Shown: positions 31,202 through 41,632, counted from the stretch's first letter. The stretch is 64,000 bases of DNA from Amycolatopsis camponoti (GCF_902497555.1 NZ_CABVGP010000001.1:620001-684000); one strand, 5' to 3'. The notes: generated by a model not told the origin, from the letters alone. Translations and numbers: made by a program.

Positions 31202-34108
31202 TCAGGCTGGTTCTGTCAGGAGCAGCAGGGCTCGGCGCAGGGCTGCCGCGCTCGCGTCGCGCGGATCCGACAGCACCGCTGCTTCGGCGGCCGCCGAAGC
31301 GGCTTCGGCCGGCGAGCCCGCTGCCTCGTACGCCCGGCTCAGCACCAGCCACGTCAAGCACGTCGCGGACCTGCCGCCCATCTCGCTGAACTCGTCCAGG
31401 CACGCCCGGAGCACCGGGATCGCCCGCGCCGCGCGGCCTTCGCCGATCCAGCTCGCCGCCAGTGCACGCGTGCACGACAGCTCCCGCGGGCGCTCGTCCA
31501 GATCCCGGGCGAGGGCGCGGGCCTCCTCGAACGCCGCCGTCGCACCGCGACGCGCACCCGTCGCCGCCGAGATCGCGCCCAGCGTGCGCAACGACTTCGC
31601 CAGCGCCGAGCGGGCCATCGTCCCGCGCAGCAGCTCCACCGACTCCGCGATCGCCGACCGCGCCCGCTCGCCGTCGCCCGTCAGCAGGGACGACCACGCG
31701 AACCCGTGCAGCGCCGTGCCGATCCGGCGCGGGTCCCCCGTGGCCCGGGCCGACGCCAGCGCCGCCCGGTCGACCTCCCGCGCCTCCGGCACGCGGCCCA
31801 GGCGCAGCAACGCCGCCGACTCCGCCTCCCTGACCACTTGGTCGTCCAAAGTAGACAGACTGCGGGCGGTCTGCAGTGCCTCTTCGGCGCGGCCCAGCCC
31901 GATCAGGCAGCGCGCCAGGTTCGCCGAAACCCACGCGTGCGTGCGGTGGTCGCCGTGGGCTTCCAGCTCCTTCGCGCATTCGCGGTACGCGGCCGCCGCC
32001 TCCTCGTACTGGCCGCGTGCGTGCCGCAGCAGCGCCAGGTTCGCCTCGGCGATCGCCGCCGACGGGCGGTCGTCCGTCGCCGCCAAGACCGTTTCGTACG
32101 CCGCGCGCATGTCGGCGTAGTGGCCGTGCAGGTACAGGTACACGCTCAGCTTGTCCAGCAGCAGCAACGCTTCCCGCGCCCCCAGCGACCCGATGAGCCG
32201 CACCAGGTTCGCGCGCTCGGCGGCGAACCACTCCTCCGGACGCTCCAGCAGCCGCTCGACCAGTGAACTCGGCAACGGCTGCGGGAACGGCGAGTGGGCC
32301 ATCGCCGGCATCGGCACCGTGCGCGGCAGGCGGGCCGCGGCCGCGTCGGCCAGCGCGAGGGTTGCCGCCAGCACCGTCGCCGGGCCGCTGCCCGGCTCCG
32401 GCGGTCCCTCCGCCGCGTACAGCCGGACGAGGTCGTGCATCCGGTACCGGCCCTCGCCGGTCGCGTCCGGCTCGCGCGCCTCCAGCAGGCTCGCCTCGAC
32501 GAGCTCTTCGACGGCCTCGTCGGCGTCCTCGCCGATGAGCGTCGTGACCGCCCACGCCGGCAGGTCGACGAGCCGGCACCGCCCGAGCAGGCGGAACGCG
32601 CGCCGCGCCGGGGGTCTCAGCCCTTCGTGGCTCAGCGCGATGCTGCTCCGGACGGCCAGATCGCTCACGGTCAGCTCGTCGAGGCGGCGGACCTCGTCCT
32701 CCAGCCGGTCGGCCAGCTCGCCGAGCCGCAGGTGCGGGCGGATCGCCAGCCGGCTGCCCGCGATCCGCAGGGCCAGCGGCAGCCGCGCGCACGCCGCGAT
32801 GATCCGGCCGGCGTCCGCGCCCTCCCGGGCCACGCGTGCCCCGGCGAGCCGGTTCAGCAGCTCGGTGGCTTCGGCGCCGGACAGCGGACCGAGCGGCAGC
32901 CGGTGCGCGCCCGCCAGCCCGCTCAGGCGCTGCCGGCTCGTCACGAGCACCGCGCACCCCGGCGTACCCGGCAGCAGGGCGCGGACGTCCTCGGGGTCGC
33001 CGGCGTCGTCGAGCACCACCAGTACCCGCCGGTCGGTCAGCCGGCCGCGGAACACCGCCGCGCGGGCGCCGACGTCGTCCGGCACCGCCGGGCCGGGCAC
33101 GCCGAGCGCGCGCAGCAGGTCGGCCAGCACCTCGCCGACGGGCCGCCCCAGCGGCACGTACAGCTGGCCGTCCGGGAAACGCGCCCGCAGCCGGTGCGCG
33201 GCGCGCACGGCCAGGGTGCTCTTGCCCGCGCCCGGTTCGCCGCTGACCACGGCGACCGGGACGCCGGCGCCGCTGCCCAGCGCGGCGGTCAGCTCGGCGA
33301 GCTCGGCGCCGCGGCCGGTGAAGTCCGCGATGTCCGGGGGCAGCTGGCACACCGGCCAGACCGGTGGCGGCATGCGCGGCACCGGGTCCTCGCCGCGCAG
33401 GACGGCGGCGTGCACGCGGCGCACCTCGGCACCCGGTTCGACGCCGAGCTCCTCGACCAGCGTGGTCCGCAGCCGCCGGTAGATCTCCAGGGAGTCGCCT
33501 TGGCGCCCGGCCCGGTGCAGCGCGATCATCAGCTGCGCGGCCAGCCGTTCCCGCAGTGGGTGCTCGGTGATCATGGCCTGCAGCTCGCCGGTCAGCTCCC
33601 CGTGGCGGCCGGCGGTGAGCTCGGCGTCCACGCAGTCCTCGAACACGGCGAGCCGCTCGGACTCCAGGCGTGCGACGTCGGCGTCGAGCCGCGGGACGTG
33701 CAGCCCGGCCAGCACCGGCCCCCGCCACTGCGCGAGCGCGCGCCGGTAGTGCCCGGACGCGGCGAGGGCGTCCCCGGCCCGCTGCCCGTCGGCGACGGCC
33801 GACCGGAAGACGAGCAGGTCGAGCTCGCCGGGCTCGACGCTCAGCCGGTAGCCGAGCGGACCGTGCTCGACGCGCAGGCCGTCGATCCGCTCGCGCAGCC
33901 GCGAGAGGTAGGTGTGCAGGTTCGAGGCGTAGGACTTCGGCGGCCGCTCCGGCCACAGCGCTTCGACCAGCACATCGACGTGGACGTGCTGGTTGGCGTT
34001 GAGCAGCAACACGGCCAGCAGGGTGCGCTGCCGGTCGCCGCGCAGCGCGACCCAGCGCCCGGGCGGCCCCTCGACGGCGAGTGGCCCGAGCACGCCGAAG
34101 TGAGCCAT
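31202..34108 (-). CDS. Large SARP/AfsR-type transcriptional regulator with NB-ARC and TPR regions
   Basis: A 968-aa regulator. Residues 1-90 are the OmpR-like winged helix of SARPs (FGVLGPLAVEG, LRGDRQRTLLAVLL, LVEALWPERPPKSYASNLHTY). Residues 95-245 form the bacterial transcriptional activation domain. An NB-ARC ATPase has P-loop GEPGAGKST at 290-298 and VLVVLDDAGDPEDV as Walker B, followed by a helical lid (LPLALRIAGSRL) and TPR-like repeats to the end. Such proteins usually switch on secondary metabolite or morphogenesis genes. ATG at 34108 begins MAHFGVLGPL. No biosynthetic cluster is next to it, so its targets are elsewhere or are global. Confidence 0.9.
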   Translation of the reverse strand: MAHFGVLGPLAVEGPPGRWVALRGDRQRTLLAVLLLNANQHVHVDVLVEALWPERPPKSYASNLHTYLSRLRERIDGLRVEHGPLGYRLSVEPGELDLLVFRSAVADGQRAGDALAASGHYRRALAQWRGPVLAGLHVPRLDADVARLESERLAVFEDCVDAELTAGRHGELTGELQAMITEHPLRERLAAQLMIALHRAGRQGDSLEIYRRLRTTLVEELGVEPGAEVRRVHAAVLRGEDPVPRMPPPVWPVCQLPPDIADFTGRGAELAELTAALGSGAGVPVAVVSGEPGAGKSTLAVRAAHRLRARFPDGQLYVPLGRPVGEVLADLLRALGVPGPAVPDDVGARAAVFRGRLTDRRVLVVLDDAGDPEDVRALLPGTPGCAVLVTSRQRLSGLAGAHRLPLGPLSGAEATELLNRLAGARVAREGADAGRIIAACARLPLALRIAGSRLAIRPHLRLGELADRLEDEVRRLDELTVSDLAVRSSIALSHEGLRPPARRAFRLLGRCRLVDLPAWAVTTLIGEDADEAVEELVEASLLEAREPDATGEGRYRMHDLVRLYAAEGPPEPGSGPATVLAATLALADAAAARLPRTVPMPAMAHSPFPQPLPSSLVERLLERPEEWFAAERANLVRLIGSLGAREALLLLDKLSVYLYLHGHYADMRAAYETVLAATDDRPSAAIAEANLALLRHARGQYEEAAAAYRECAKELEAHGDHRTHAWVSANLARCLIGLGRAEEALQTARSLSTLDDQVVREAESAALLRLGRVPEAREVDRAALASARATGDPRRIGTALHGFAWSSLLTGDGERARSAIAESVELLRGTMARSALAKSLRTLGAISAATGARRGATAAFEEARALARDLDERPRELSCTRALAASWIGEGRAARAIPVLRACLDEFSEMGGRSATCLTWLVLSRAYEAAGSPAEAASAAAEAAVLSDPRDASAAALRRALLLLTEPA

Positions 34109-34255
34109 GTCCACCTTCCCCAGTGCCGGAACGGCCACCGTAGCGAAGGGGTCCGACAGAAAGCGGCAGTCCCGTTAGCCCGGGCGGGGACCGTCGCGGG
34201 CACGCGCCCCTATTAGGCTCCACCCGGACATTCAGGACCAACCAGGGGAGCGGTC

Positions 34256-35173
34256 GTGTCAGCTGGAGGCGGAACCAAGGCGATCATCGCCGCGCTCGGG
34301 GCGAACGCCGGGATCGCGGCCGCGAAGTTCGTCGGCTTCCTCGTCACCGGGTCGTCGTCGATGCTCGCGGAGTCCGTGCACTCGCTGGCCGACACCACGA
34401 ACCAGGGCCTGCTGCTGCTCGGCCAGAAGACGTCGAAGCGGGCGGCCGACAAGGAGCACCCCTTCGGCTACGGCCGCGACCGGTACTTCTACTCCTTCAT
34501 CGTCGCGCTGATGCTCTTCACCCTCGGGTCCGCCTTCGCGATCTACGAGGGCATCCACAAGATCGGCCACCCGGAGCCGCTCGAATCGCCCATCGTCGCC
34601 GTGGTCATCCTCCTCGTCGCGGTCGGCCTCGAGGGTTACAGCTTCTACACCGCCATCGGCGAGTCGAAGAAGATCAAGGGCGACGCGAGCTGGTGGGGCT
34701 TCATCCGCCAGGCCAAGGAGCCCGAGCTCCCCGTCGTCCTCCTGGAGGACGCGGGCGCGCTGATCGGCCTGGTCCTCGCGCTGCTCGGCGTCGGGTTGTC
34801 CGTCATCACCGGCAACCCCGTCTGGGACGGCGTCGGCACCCTCGCGATCGGCGCGCTGCTCGGGGTCATCGCGATCATCCTGATCGTCGAGATGAAGAGC
34901 CTGCTCATCGGCGAAGGCGCCAACGAGCCCGTGCTCGCGACGATCGTCGACGAGCTCGCCGCGGGCAAGGTCGAGCGGGTCATCCACATCCGCACCCAGT
35001 ACATGGGGCCGGACGAGCTGCTCGTCGCGGCGAAGCTGGCGATGGTGCCGGGTCTCGACACCGCCGAGCTGGCCGCGGCCATCGACGACGCCGAGGCCCG
35101 CGTGCGCGCGAAGGTGCCCGTCGCGAAGCTGATCTACCTCGAACCGGACCTCGACCGCAGTCTCGCGAACTAG
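34256..35173 (+). CDS. Cation diffusion facilitator family transporter
   Basis: A 305-aa membrane protein with six transmembrane segments. TM2 carries HSLADTTNQ (His, Asp) and TM5 carries LLEDAGALIG (Glu, Asp), the intramembrane metal site; HPFGYGRDRYFYSFI is the signature loop. The C-terminal 90 residues are the cytoplasmic ferredoxin-like domain (VERVIHIRTQYMGPDELLVAAKL). It exports divalent metal, zinc, iron or manganese, in exchange for protons. GTG at 34256 follows AGGGGAG. Metal specificity cannot be read from the sequence. Confidence 0.92.
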   Translation: MSAGGGTKAIIAALGANAGIAAAKFVGFLVTGSSSMLAESVHSLADTTNQGLLLLGQKTSKRAADKEHPFGYGRDRYFYSFIVALMLFTLGSAFAIYEGIHKIGHPEPLESPIVAVVILLVAVGLEGYSFYTAIGESKKIKGDASWWGFIRQAKEPELPVVLLEDAGALIGLVLALLGVGLSVITGNPVWDGVGTLAIGALLGVIAIILIVEMKSLLIGEGANEPVLATIVDELAAGKVERVIHIRTQYMGPDELLVAAKLAMVPGLDTAELAAAIDDAEARVRAKVPVAKLIYLEPDLDRSLAN

Positions 35174-35259
35174 GCCTGCTCGCTCGGCGAGCCGTCACGC
35201 GTCTGACCCGATAGGGTGACGTACCGCGATACACGCAGGCCAGCCGCAGGAGGTCAACG

Positions 35260-36786
35260 GTGCCCGGAACGGGATTGTGGCGCACTAAATCCATCGAACA
35301 GTCCATTTCGGACACAGACGAGCCGGATACCAAGCTCCGGCGGAACCTGAGCGCGTGGGACCTCACGGTGTTCGGGGTCGCGGTCGTCATCGGTGCCGGC
35401 ATCTTCACGCTCACGGCGCGGACGGCCGGTGACTACGCCGGCCCGTCGGTCTCGCTGGCGTTCGTCTTCGCCGCGATCGCCTGCGCGCTGGCGGCGCTGT
35501 GCTACGCCGAGTTCGCCTCGACCGTGCCGGTCGCGGGCAGCGCGTACACGTTCTCCTACGCCACGTTCGGTGAGTTCATGGCGTGGATCATCGGCTGGGA
35601 CCTGATCCTCGAGCTCGCCGTCGGCGCGGCCGCAGTGTCGAAGGGCTGGTCGGTCTACCTCGAGACGGTGCTCGGCTACCTGTTCGGCAAGGGCGCCAAG
35701 ACGACGTTCGACATCGGCAGCGTGACCGTCGACTGGGGTGCGCTGGTCGTCGTCGCGATCCTGACGCTCCTGCTGGCCGTCGGCACGAAGCTGTCTTCGC
35801 GGGTCTCGATGGTGATCACCGGCATCAAGGTCGCCGTCGTGCTGTTCGTGATCATCCTGGGCATCTTCTACATCAAGGGCTCGAACTACACGCCGTACAT
35901 CCCGCCGGGCGAGACCGGCGGCGCGGGCCAGACCGGCGTCGACCAGTCGCTGTTCTCCCTGATCGCGGGCGGTGCGAGCAGCTCGTTCGGCGTCTTCGGC
36001 CTGCTGGCCGGTGCCTCGCTGGTGTTCTTCGCGTTCATCGGCTTCGACATCGTCGCGACCACCGCCGAGGAGACGAAGAACCCGCAGAAGGCCGTCCCGC
36101 GCGGGATCATGGGCTCGCTGGCGATCGTCACCGTGCTGTACGTCGCGGTCTCGCTGGTGGTCGTCGGTATGACGTCGTACAAGGACCTCGCGACTTCGGC
36201 GGGCGACGGCAGCCACAAGACCCTCGCCACGGCGTTCTCCGCGAACGGCGTCGACTGGGCGGCAAACATCATCTCCTTCGGCGCGCTGGCCGGCCTGACC
36301 ACCGTCGTCATGGTGCTGATGCTCGGCCAGGTCCGGATCATCTACGCGATGTCGCGCGACGGCCTCATGCCGCGTGGCCTGGCGAAGACCGGTGAGCACG
36401 GCACGCCGAAGCGCGCGACGCTGATCGTCGGCGGCCTGGTCGCGCTCGCGGCCGGCTTCTTCCCGGCGGACAAGCTCGAAGAGATGGTCAACGTCGGCAC
36501 GCTGTTCGCGTTCGTGCTGGTGTCCGCGGGCGTGCTGATCCTGCGCCGGACGCGGCCCGACCTGCCCCGCGCGTTCAAGGTGCCGCTGGTGCCGCTGATC
36601 CCGATCCTGGCGATCCTCGCGTGCCTGTGGCTGATGCTGAACCTGACGGTGCTGACCTGGCTGCGGTTCGTCGCCTGGATGATCGTGGGCGTGCTGATCT
36701 ACTTCGGCTACAGCCGGCGGCACTCGCTGCTCGGCAAGCGGCAGGCCGACGGTCTCGACGAGCCCGTCAAGGCTCCGGAGGCCTAG
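35260..36786 (+). CDS. APC-family amino-acid permease (cationic amino-acid type)
   Basis: A 508-aa protein with about 12 transmembrane segments. The TM1 motif VVIGAGIFTLTARTAGDYAGPS and GFDIVATTAEETKNPQKAVPRGI in the middle are typical of the CAT/YfnA group that imports basic or neutral amino acids with protons. Charged N- and C-termini are cytoplasmic. GTG at 35260 is preceded by AGGAGG. Its position between manA and ahcY matches a cationic amino-acid permease gene (Rv3253c) in mycobacteria. A terminator follows. Confidence 0.92.
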   Translation: MPGTGLWRTKSIEQSISDTDEPDTKLRRNLSAWDLTVFGVAVVIGAGIFTLTARTAGDYAGPSVSLAFVFAAIACALAALCYAEFASTVPVAGSAYTFSYATFGEFMAWIIGWDLILELAVGAAAVSKGWSVYLETVLGYLFGKGAKTTFDIGSVTVDWGALVVVAILTLLLAVGTKLSSRVSMVITGIKVAVVLFVIILGIFYIKGSNYTPYIPPGETGGAGQTGVDQSLFSLIAGGASSSFGVFGLLAGASLVFFAFIGFDIVATTAEETKNPQKAVPRGIMGSLAIVTVLYVAVSLVVVGMTSYKDLATSAGDGSHKTLATAFSANGVDWAANIISFGALAGLTTVVMVLMLGQVRIIYAMSRDGLMPRGLAKTGEHGTPKRATLIVGGLVALAAGFFPADKLEEMVNVGTLFAFVLVSAGVLILRRTRPDLPRAFKVPLVPLIPILAILACLWLMLNLTVLTWLRFVAWMIVGVLIYFGYSRRHSLLGKRQADGLDEPVKAPEA

Positions 36787-36805
36787 CGTCACCCACTCGT
36801 TCGTG

Positions 36806-36848
36806 AAGCCCCGCCGATCCGCGTTCGCGCAGGTCGGCGGGGCTTTTT
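36806..36848 (+). terminator. Intrinsic terminator after the APC permease gene
   Basis: A 12-bp stem (36806-36817 with 36834-36845, AAGCCCCGCCGA and complement), 16-nt loop, and TTTTT at 36844-36848. Confidence 0.85.
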
Positions 36849-36956
36849 CGCGCGACTTCACATCGGACGATCTTGCTGTTCGTACCTAAAAGGGGACCCG
36901 GTGTAGCCGGTCGAGTGACGTGCGATACCTTTCGATCCTTCGTGTGCCACTGACGG

Positions 36957-36980
36957 GTGAATTACAGCAGCGTGATTCAC
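36957..36980. promoter_or_regulatory. Inverted repeat upstream of the LAxTG protein gene
   Basis: GTGAAT (36957-36962) and ATTCAC (36975-36980) with 12 bp between, in an AT-richer stretch 68 bases before the ATG. It could be an operator; no regulator is known. Confidence 0.4.
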
Positions 36981-37047
36981 ACGCTCGGTGGTTTCGCGAC
37001 CCCAGATTTCTCAAGTGCTCACTCCCCGCCGGTATCAGGAGTTCTGA

Positions 37048-37737
37048 ATGCGCAGACGTACCTTCCGCGGCGCCGTCGCGATCATGGCGCTGACCACCGC
37101 CGCCCTCATCGGCACCGCCGGCTCCGCGCTGGCCTGCTACACCGATGACAACCGGCCGAACCCGATCCCGGACCGGGGTCACGCCGCGTGCGCGAAGGGC
37201 AAGGACCTCAACCAGAGCGATGTCGACTTCACCGGTGGTGAGGGCCAGAGCCGCCTGACCATCACCAAGGTCCACGAAGGCGTGACCGTCACTCGCATCG
37301 TCGTCATCGGCGGCGACGACGGCTTCAACGAGTACATCCCCGGCAAGGTCGGCAAGGGTGGCGAGATGTTCCCGGCGACCGCGCCGTGGAAGGACCTCCA
37401 GGCGACCAAGACCTTCAAGGGCAAGCAGCCGAACATCGACAAGTGGTTCCTCTGCGGCACGAAGACCTCGAAGCCGACCGAGACCAAGACGCCGCCGACC
37501 ACCAAGCCGACCGAGACCACGAAGCCGAGCGCTCCGGCCTCCTCGGAGACCACGGTGGCGCCGACCAGCACCACGGGTGCGGCCGTCGTCCCGGCGGGCA
37601 ACGAGTCCGGCACCGGCGGCGGCCTGGCCAACACCGGCTTCGACAACATGTGGCTGGTGTGGATCGCGGCCCTGCTGATCCTCGGCGGTGGCGGCCTGCT
37701 CGCACTGCTGAAGTTCCGCCGCAAGGCTTCCGAGTGA
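37048..37737 (+). CDS. LAxTG-anchored secreted surface protein
   Basis: A 229-aa protein with signal peptide MRRRTFRGAVAIMALTT... cut near ALA (residue 30), a small domain of about 115 residues with four cysteines, then a Thr/Pro/Ser-rich stalk (residues 145-185) and a sorting signal: LANTG at 193-197, a hydrophobic segment (MWLVWIAALLILGGGGLLALL) and basic tail KFRRKASE. LAxTG is the signal of class E sortases of high-G+C actinomycetes, so it should be linked to peptidoglycan. ATG at 37048 has AGGAG 6 nt upstream. The domain itself is not recognised; no sortase gene is in the window. Confidence 0.88.
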   Translation: MRRRTFRGAVAIMALTTAALIGTAGSALACYTDDNRPNPIPDRGHAACAKGKDLNQSDVDFTGGEGQSRLTITKVHEGVTVTRIVVIGGDDGFNEYIPGKVGKGGEMFPATAPWKDLQATKTFKGKQPNIDKWFLCGTKTSKPTETKTPPTTKPTETTKPSAPASSETTVAPTSTTGAAVVPAGNESGTGGGLANTGFDNMWLVWIAALLILGGGGLLALLKFRRKASE

Positions 37738-37757
37738 AGCTGAGCTAGCTCGCGGTC

Positions 37758-37787
37758 GAAGGCCCCTCGCTCCGGCGAGGGGCCTTC
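37758..37787. terminator. Bidirectional terminator between convergent genes
   Basis: A 13-bp stem, GAAGGCCCCTCGC (37758-37770) with its complement (37775-37787) and a TCCG loop, between the LAxTG gene and the convergent 754-aa gene, whose stop begins in the hairpin's last bases. Confidence 0.82.
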
Positions 37788-40050
37788 ACTGTTTCAGGGG
37801 GAAGTCGCCGAAGAGCAGTCCCTGCTCGCCGCCGGTGGGCTTGCCGAGGCCGGCGGCCATCGCGACGGCGTGGTCCCACTCCGCGTCGACCACGTAGTCC
37901 TGGTGCTTGAGCACTCCCGGCGCCCAGCGGTGCCGCCCGGTCGGGCCGCGCAGCGGGTCCGGCAGCCAGTGGTCGCCGCCGAGGATCAGGACGCCGTTCG
38001 CGTCGGCCTTCGCCTTCAGCGGCCCGATGCCGCCTTCGGGCTGGTAGCCGACGCCGTAGAGCCACCGGTCGGAGACCTCGTGCCGCCAGGTCGTCACGCC
38101 GCCGCCGAAGATGTCGGTGCCGCGGCACAGCGCGCGCCAGCGGCCGTTCAGGTCGGCGAAGAGCGTCTCGAGCGCTTCCTGCGGCAGCAACGCGGGGAAG
38201 GCGCGCTGGTAGCCCCACTGCAGCGGCGAGCCGGCGGTCAGCACGCCGACGCGTTCGAGGTCGGCCTCGGGCAGCTCGGCCGTCAGCCGGGCGGCGGCCA
38301 TGACCGTGAGCAGGCTGCCGAGGTTGTAGCCGGACAGCACGACCCGCGTCCCCGGTTCGGCGAGGTGCTCGCGCGCCCGCGCGGCCAGTTCCGGGACGAC
38401 CTTCAGCGCGTAGCACGGCGGCACGGTCGGGTGCGCCGCCCGCGGCCAGAAGCAGACGAGGTCGGCCAGCGCCCCCAGGTGCCGGCTGCGCTGCGGGGTC
38501 CGCGCGGCCGTGTAGACGACGCGCAGCAGGCCCGCGGCCAGCGCGCCCAGCGCGACCACGCCGATCGCCGACAGCGGCCCGAACCAGCCGGGGACCAGCC
38601 CGAACCCGAACCGCAGCACCAGCAGGGCCGCGCCGCCCGCGGACATCGCCGAGGCGACCGTGAGGGCCAGGTGGTGCAGGTGCCGCCGCTCCCACGCCGA
38701 GCGTGCCCACGCCGCCGCGGCCTGGGCCTCCTGCCGCTCGTCGTGCTCCATCAGCTCGACGATCTCCGGGACGCCGCGGCGCAGCCGGCGCAGCGGGACG
38801 GCGACCGCGAAGCCCAGCACGGCGAGCACCGCCGCCAACGCCAGCCCGGCGCCCCACAGGACCGTGACCAGCAAGTACGTATCGGGCACGTGCAGGAGCT
38901 CCGCGCCGGAAAGCCGGCGGAGCGCTTCGGCGAGACCGGCACCGAACCCGCCGCCGAGCAGCCCGGCCAGCGCGAGTACCGGCGCGGCCGCCCAGCCGCC
39001 CAGCCAGGGCCGCAGCCGGCGCGGCTTGTGCACCCAGCCGGGCCGGGCCAGCAGCGCGGCCGGGGCCAGGAACAGCGCGAACAGCACCGTGACGGCGACC
39101 AGGGCCGCGCCGAGCCCCTCGACGACACCGTTGGTTCCGGGCAGCGGGCCCGGGCCGGGCCGCAGCCGCACCGCGGCCACGACGACGAGCGCCGCGGCCA
39201 GCGTGATCACGCCGGGGCGGGCGAAGCGGCCGGTGTCGACGCCGATCGCGGCCGCGACGACCGTCGCGAGCACCAGCGCCAGCGTGACGATCCACACCAC
39301 CAGGTCGAAGACGTTCCCCGGCACCCGGAACGGCCCGCCGAGCAGCAGGAGCGCGACCGAGACCAGCGCCGCGACGGTGTGCAGGCAGCGCAGCGCCGGC
39401 GTCTCCGGGTCGGCGCGCATCCGCAGCGGCCCCTGGGTCAGGTCGCCGTCGGCGTGCACCGCCCAGGTCGCCGACGAGATCCGGTGCAGCACGAAGATCA
39501 CGACCAGCAGGGGAACGACGCCGACCGCGATCCGCGCCGGCACCGAGCGGAGGACGTCGGGGACCACGGGCAGGCAGCCGGAACCCGGCGCGAGGCACTG
39601 CGTCGCGAACAGGTCGAGCGCGATCGCCGCGAGCTGGCCCATCAGCAGCATCGTGAGCAGCAGGGCGCCGACGCGCAGCAGGCCGCGGCAGACCGCGCCG
39701 AGCACACGCGGCAGCAGTCGCCCGGGCGGGGCCGGCGGCAGCATCCAGAACGCGACGTTGGCGAGGGAGAACGGGAACAGCAGCGCCCAGGTCGCCTTCG
39801 CGGCGCCGCCGGACGTCATCCCGTGCCACAGGTAGCCTTCGAGGGTCCGCGGGATCGACCGGCCCAGCGCCGGCAGCACGGGCCCGGGCGCCGGCCTTCG
39901 CAGCCGGTCCGCCGGGCGGATCACGCGACCCAGCCCGTCGCCGGCGACGTCGACGGTGGAGACCGCGTCGAGCAGGGTCTCGCCGCTGGTGCCCACGAGC
40001 CCGGCGACGCGGATTTCGACGACGCGGGTGTCCGGGCCGGGCATGGGCAC
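37786..40050 (-). CDS. 754-aa polytopic membrane protein with lipase-like C-terminal domain
   Basis: An N-terminal cytoplasmic segment ([22 protein letters not shown]) is followed by around ten transmembrane segments between residues 80 and 530, then a soluble C-terminal domain of about 220 residues. That domain has the strand-elbow-helix of alpha/beta hydrolases, [21 protein letters not shown], but the nucleophile position is Asn576 (GYNLG instead of GxSxG). GTG at 40050 follows AGGAGG at 8 nt. It is divergent from ahcY. I know no function; the fold suggests a lipid-binding or pseudo-enzyme sensor in the membrane. Confidence 0.75.
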   Translation of the reverse strand: MPMPGPDTRVVEIRVAGLVGTSGETLLDAVSTVDVAGDGLGRVIRPADRLRRPAPGPVLPALGRSIPRTLEGYLWHGMTSGGAAKATWALLFPFSLANVAFWMLPPAPPGRLLPRVLGAVCRGLLRVGALLLTMLLMGQLAAIALDLFATQCLAPGSGCLPVVPDVLRSVPARIAVGVVPLLVVIFVLHRISSATWAVHADGDLTQGPLRMRADPETPALRCLHTVAALVSVALLLLGGPFRVPGNVFDLVVWIVTLALVLATVVAAAIGVDTGRFARPGVITLAAALVVVAAVRLRPGPGPLPGTNGVVEGLGAALVAVTVLFALFLAPAALLARPGWVHKPRRLRPWLGGWAAAPVLALAGLLGGGFGAGLAEALRRLSGAELLHVPDTYLLVTVLWGAGLALAAVLAVLGFAVAVPLRRLRRGVPEIVELMEHDERQEAQAAAAWARSAWERRHLHHLALTVASAMSAGGAALLVLRFGFGLVPGWFGPLSAIGVVALGALAAGLLRVVYTAARTPQRSRHLGALADLVCFWPRAAHPTVPPCYALKVVPELAARAREHLAEPGTRVVLSGYNLGSLLTVMAAARLTAELPEADLERVGVLTAGSPLQWGYQRAFPALLPQEALETLFADLNGRWRALCRGTDIFGGGVTTWRHEVSDRWLYGVGYQPEGGIGPLKAKADANGVLILGGDHWLPDPLRGPTGRHRWAPGVLKHQDYVVDAEWDHAVAMAAGLGKPTGGEQGLLFGDFPLKQ

Positions 40051-40137
40051 GGTGGAGGCCTCCTACGCGATCCTAGGGAAGGTCGAGCGGACAACGGTAG
40101 TGTTCGGACGTCATCGAGTCTTGGAGGAATCGCCACT

Positions 40138-41610
40138 ATGACCCCCGAAAGCGTTGCCAAGCGGCACCAGACCCGCAACGGCATCGAGTTCGCCGTCGCC
40201 GACCTCGAGGCCGCCGAGTTCGGCCGCAAGGAGATCCGCCTCGCCGAGCACGAGATGCCCGGACTGATGGCGCTGCGGCGCGAATACGCGGAGGTCTACC
40301 CCCTGCGCGGCGCGCGCGTCTCCGGCTCGCTGCACATGACCGTGCAGACGGCCGTCCTGATCGAGACGCTGGTTTCGCTCGGCGCCGAGGTGCGCTGGGC
40401 GTCCTGCAACATCTTCTCGACGCAGGACCACGCGGCCGCCGCGATCGTCGTCGGCCCGCACGGCACGCCGGAGGAACCCAAGGGTGTCCCGGTCTTCGCC
40501 TGGAAGGGCGAGTCGCTCGAGGAGTACTGGTGGTGCACCGAGCGGATGCTCACCTGGGACGGTGAGGGTCCCAACATGATCCTCGACGACGGCGGCGACG
40601 CCACCATGCTGGTGCACAAGGGCACCGAGTTCGAGAAGGCGGGCGTCGTGCCGACCCCGGACGAGAACACCTCGGACGAGTTCCGCGTGTTCCTCGAGCT
40701 GCTGCGCGACTCGGTGGCGGCCGACACCGGCAAGTGGACGAAGATCGGCGAGGGCATCCGCGGCGTCACCGAGGAGACGACCACCGGTGTCCTGCGGCTC
40801 TACCAGCTGGCCGCGGCCGGCGAGCTGCTGTTCCCGGCGATCAACGTCAACGACGCCGTGACGAAGTCGAAGTTCGACAACCGCTACGGCATCCGCCACT
40901 CCCTGATCGACGGCATCAACCGCGGCACCGACGTGCTGATCGGCGGCAAGGTCGCGGTCGTGTGCGGTTACGGCGACGTCGGCAAGGGCGCGGCGGAGTC
41001 CCTGCGCGGCCAGGGCGCGCGCGTGATCGTCACCGAGATCGACCCGATCTGCGCGCTGCAGGCGGCGATGGACGGCTACCAGGTCCGCACGCTGAAGAAC
41101 GCGCTCCCCGAGGCCGACATCGTCATCACGACGACCGGCAACAAGGACGTCGTGCTGGTCGAGGACATGGCGAAGATGAAGCACCAGGCGATCCTGGGCA
41201 ACATCGGCCACTTCGACAACGAGCTCGACATGGCGGGGCTCGCCCGTTACCCGGGCATCCGCCGCATCAACATCAAGCCCCAGGTCGACGAGTGGATCTT
41301 CCCGAACGGCAACACGATCATCGTGCTGTCCGAGGGCCGGCTCCTGAACCTGGGCAACGCGACCGGGCACCCGTCGTTCGTGATGTCGAACAGCTTCTCC
41401 AACCAGGTGATCGCGCAGGTCGAGCTGTTCACCAAGCACGAGGAGTACGACAAGGAGGTCTTCCGCCTCCCGAAGAAGCTGGACGAGAAGGTGGCTCGCA
41501 TTCACCTGGACGCCCTGGGTGGCGAGCTGACGAAGCTGACCAAGGAGCAAGCCGAGTACATCGACGTGGACGTCGAAGGCCCGTTCAAGCCGGAGCACTA
41601 CCGGTACTGA
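40138..41610 (+). CDS. ahcY: Adenosylhomocysteinase (S-adenosyl-L-homocysteine hydrolase)
   Basis: A 490-aa NAD-dependent enzyme that splits S-adenosylhomocysteine into adenosine and homocysteine, completing the methyl cycle in the cytoplasm. Visible are the substrate region [28 protein letters not shown], the NAD fold [13 protein letters not shown], and the C-terminal tail ending PFKPEHYRY, which inserts into the neighbouring subunit's NAD site. ATG at 40138 has GGAGGA upstream; TAGTGT at 40098-40103 could be the -10 box. The length includes the insertion typical of actinobacterial and plant enzymes. A strong terminator follows. Confidence 0.97.
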   Translation: MTPESVAKRHQTRNGIEFAVADLEAAEFGRKEIRLAEHEMPGLMALRREYAEVYPLRGARVSGSLHMTVQTAVLIETLVSLGAEVRWASCNIFSTQDHAAAAIVVGPHGTPEEPKGVPVFAWKGESLEEYWWCTERMLTWDGEGPNMILDDGGDATMLVHKGTEFEKAGVVPTPDENTSDEFRVFLELLRDSVAADTGKWTKIGEGIRGVTEETTTGVLRLYQLAAAGELLFPAINVNDAVTKSKFDNRYGIRHSLIDGINRGTDVLIGGKVAVVCGYGDVGKGAAESLRGQGARVIVTEIDPICALQAAMDGYQVRTLKNALPEADIVITTTGNKDVVLVEDMAKMKHQAILGNIGHFDNELDMAGLARYPGIRRINIKPQVDEWIFPNGNTIIVLSEGRLLNLGNATGHPSFVMSNSFSNQVIAQVELFTKHEEYDKEVFRLPKKLDEKVARIHLDALGGELTKLTKEQAEYIDVDVEGPFKPEHYRY

Positions 41611-41632
41611 GGGTTCAGCGTTTCAGCAGGTC

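Noticed and set aside
30563..32266. Long plus-strand reading frame through the 21-bp repeats and the SARP gene
   Set aside because: It is open because 21 is a multiple of 3 and because of the high G+C content; no ribosome site, repeat-derived peptide, and it lies antisense to the SARP gene.
40051..40137. S-adenosylhomocysteine riboswitch before ahcY
   Set aside because: The gap is only 87 bases, contains the probable -10 box, and shows no suitable pseudoknot segments.
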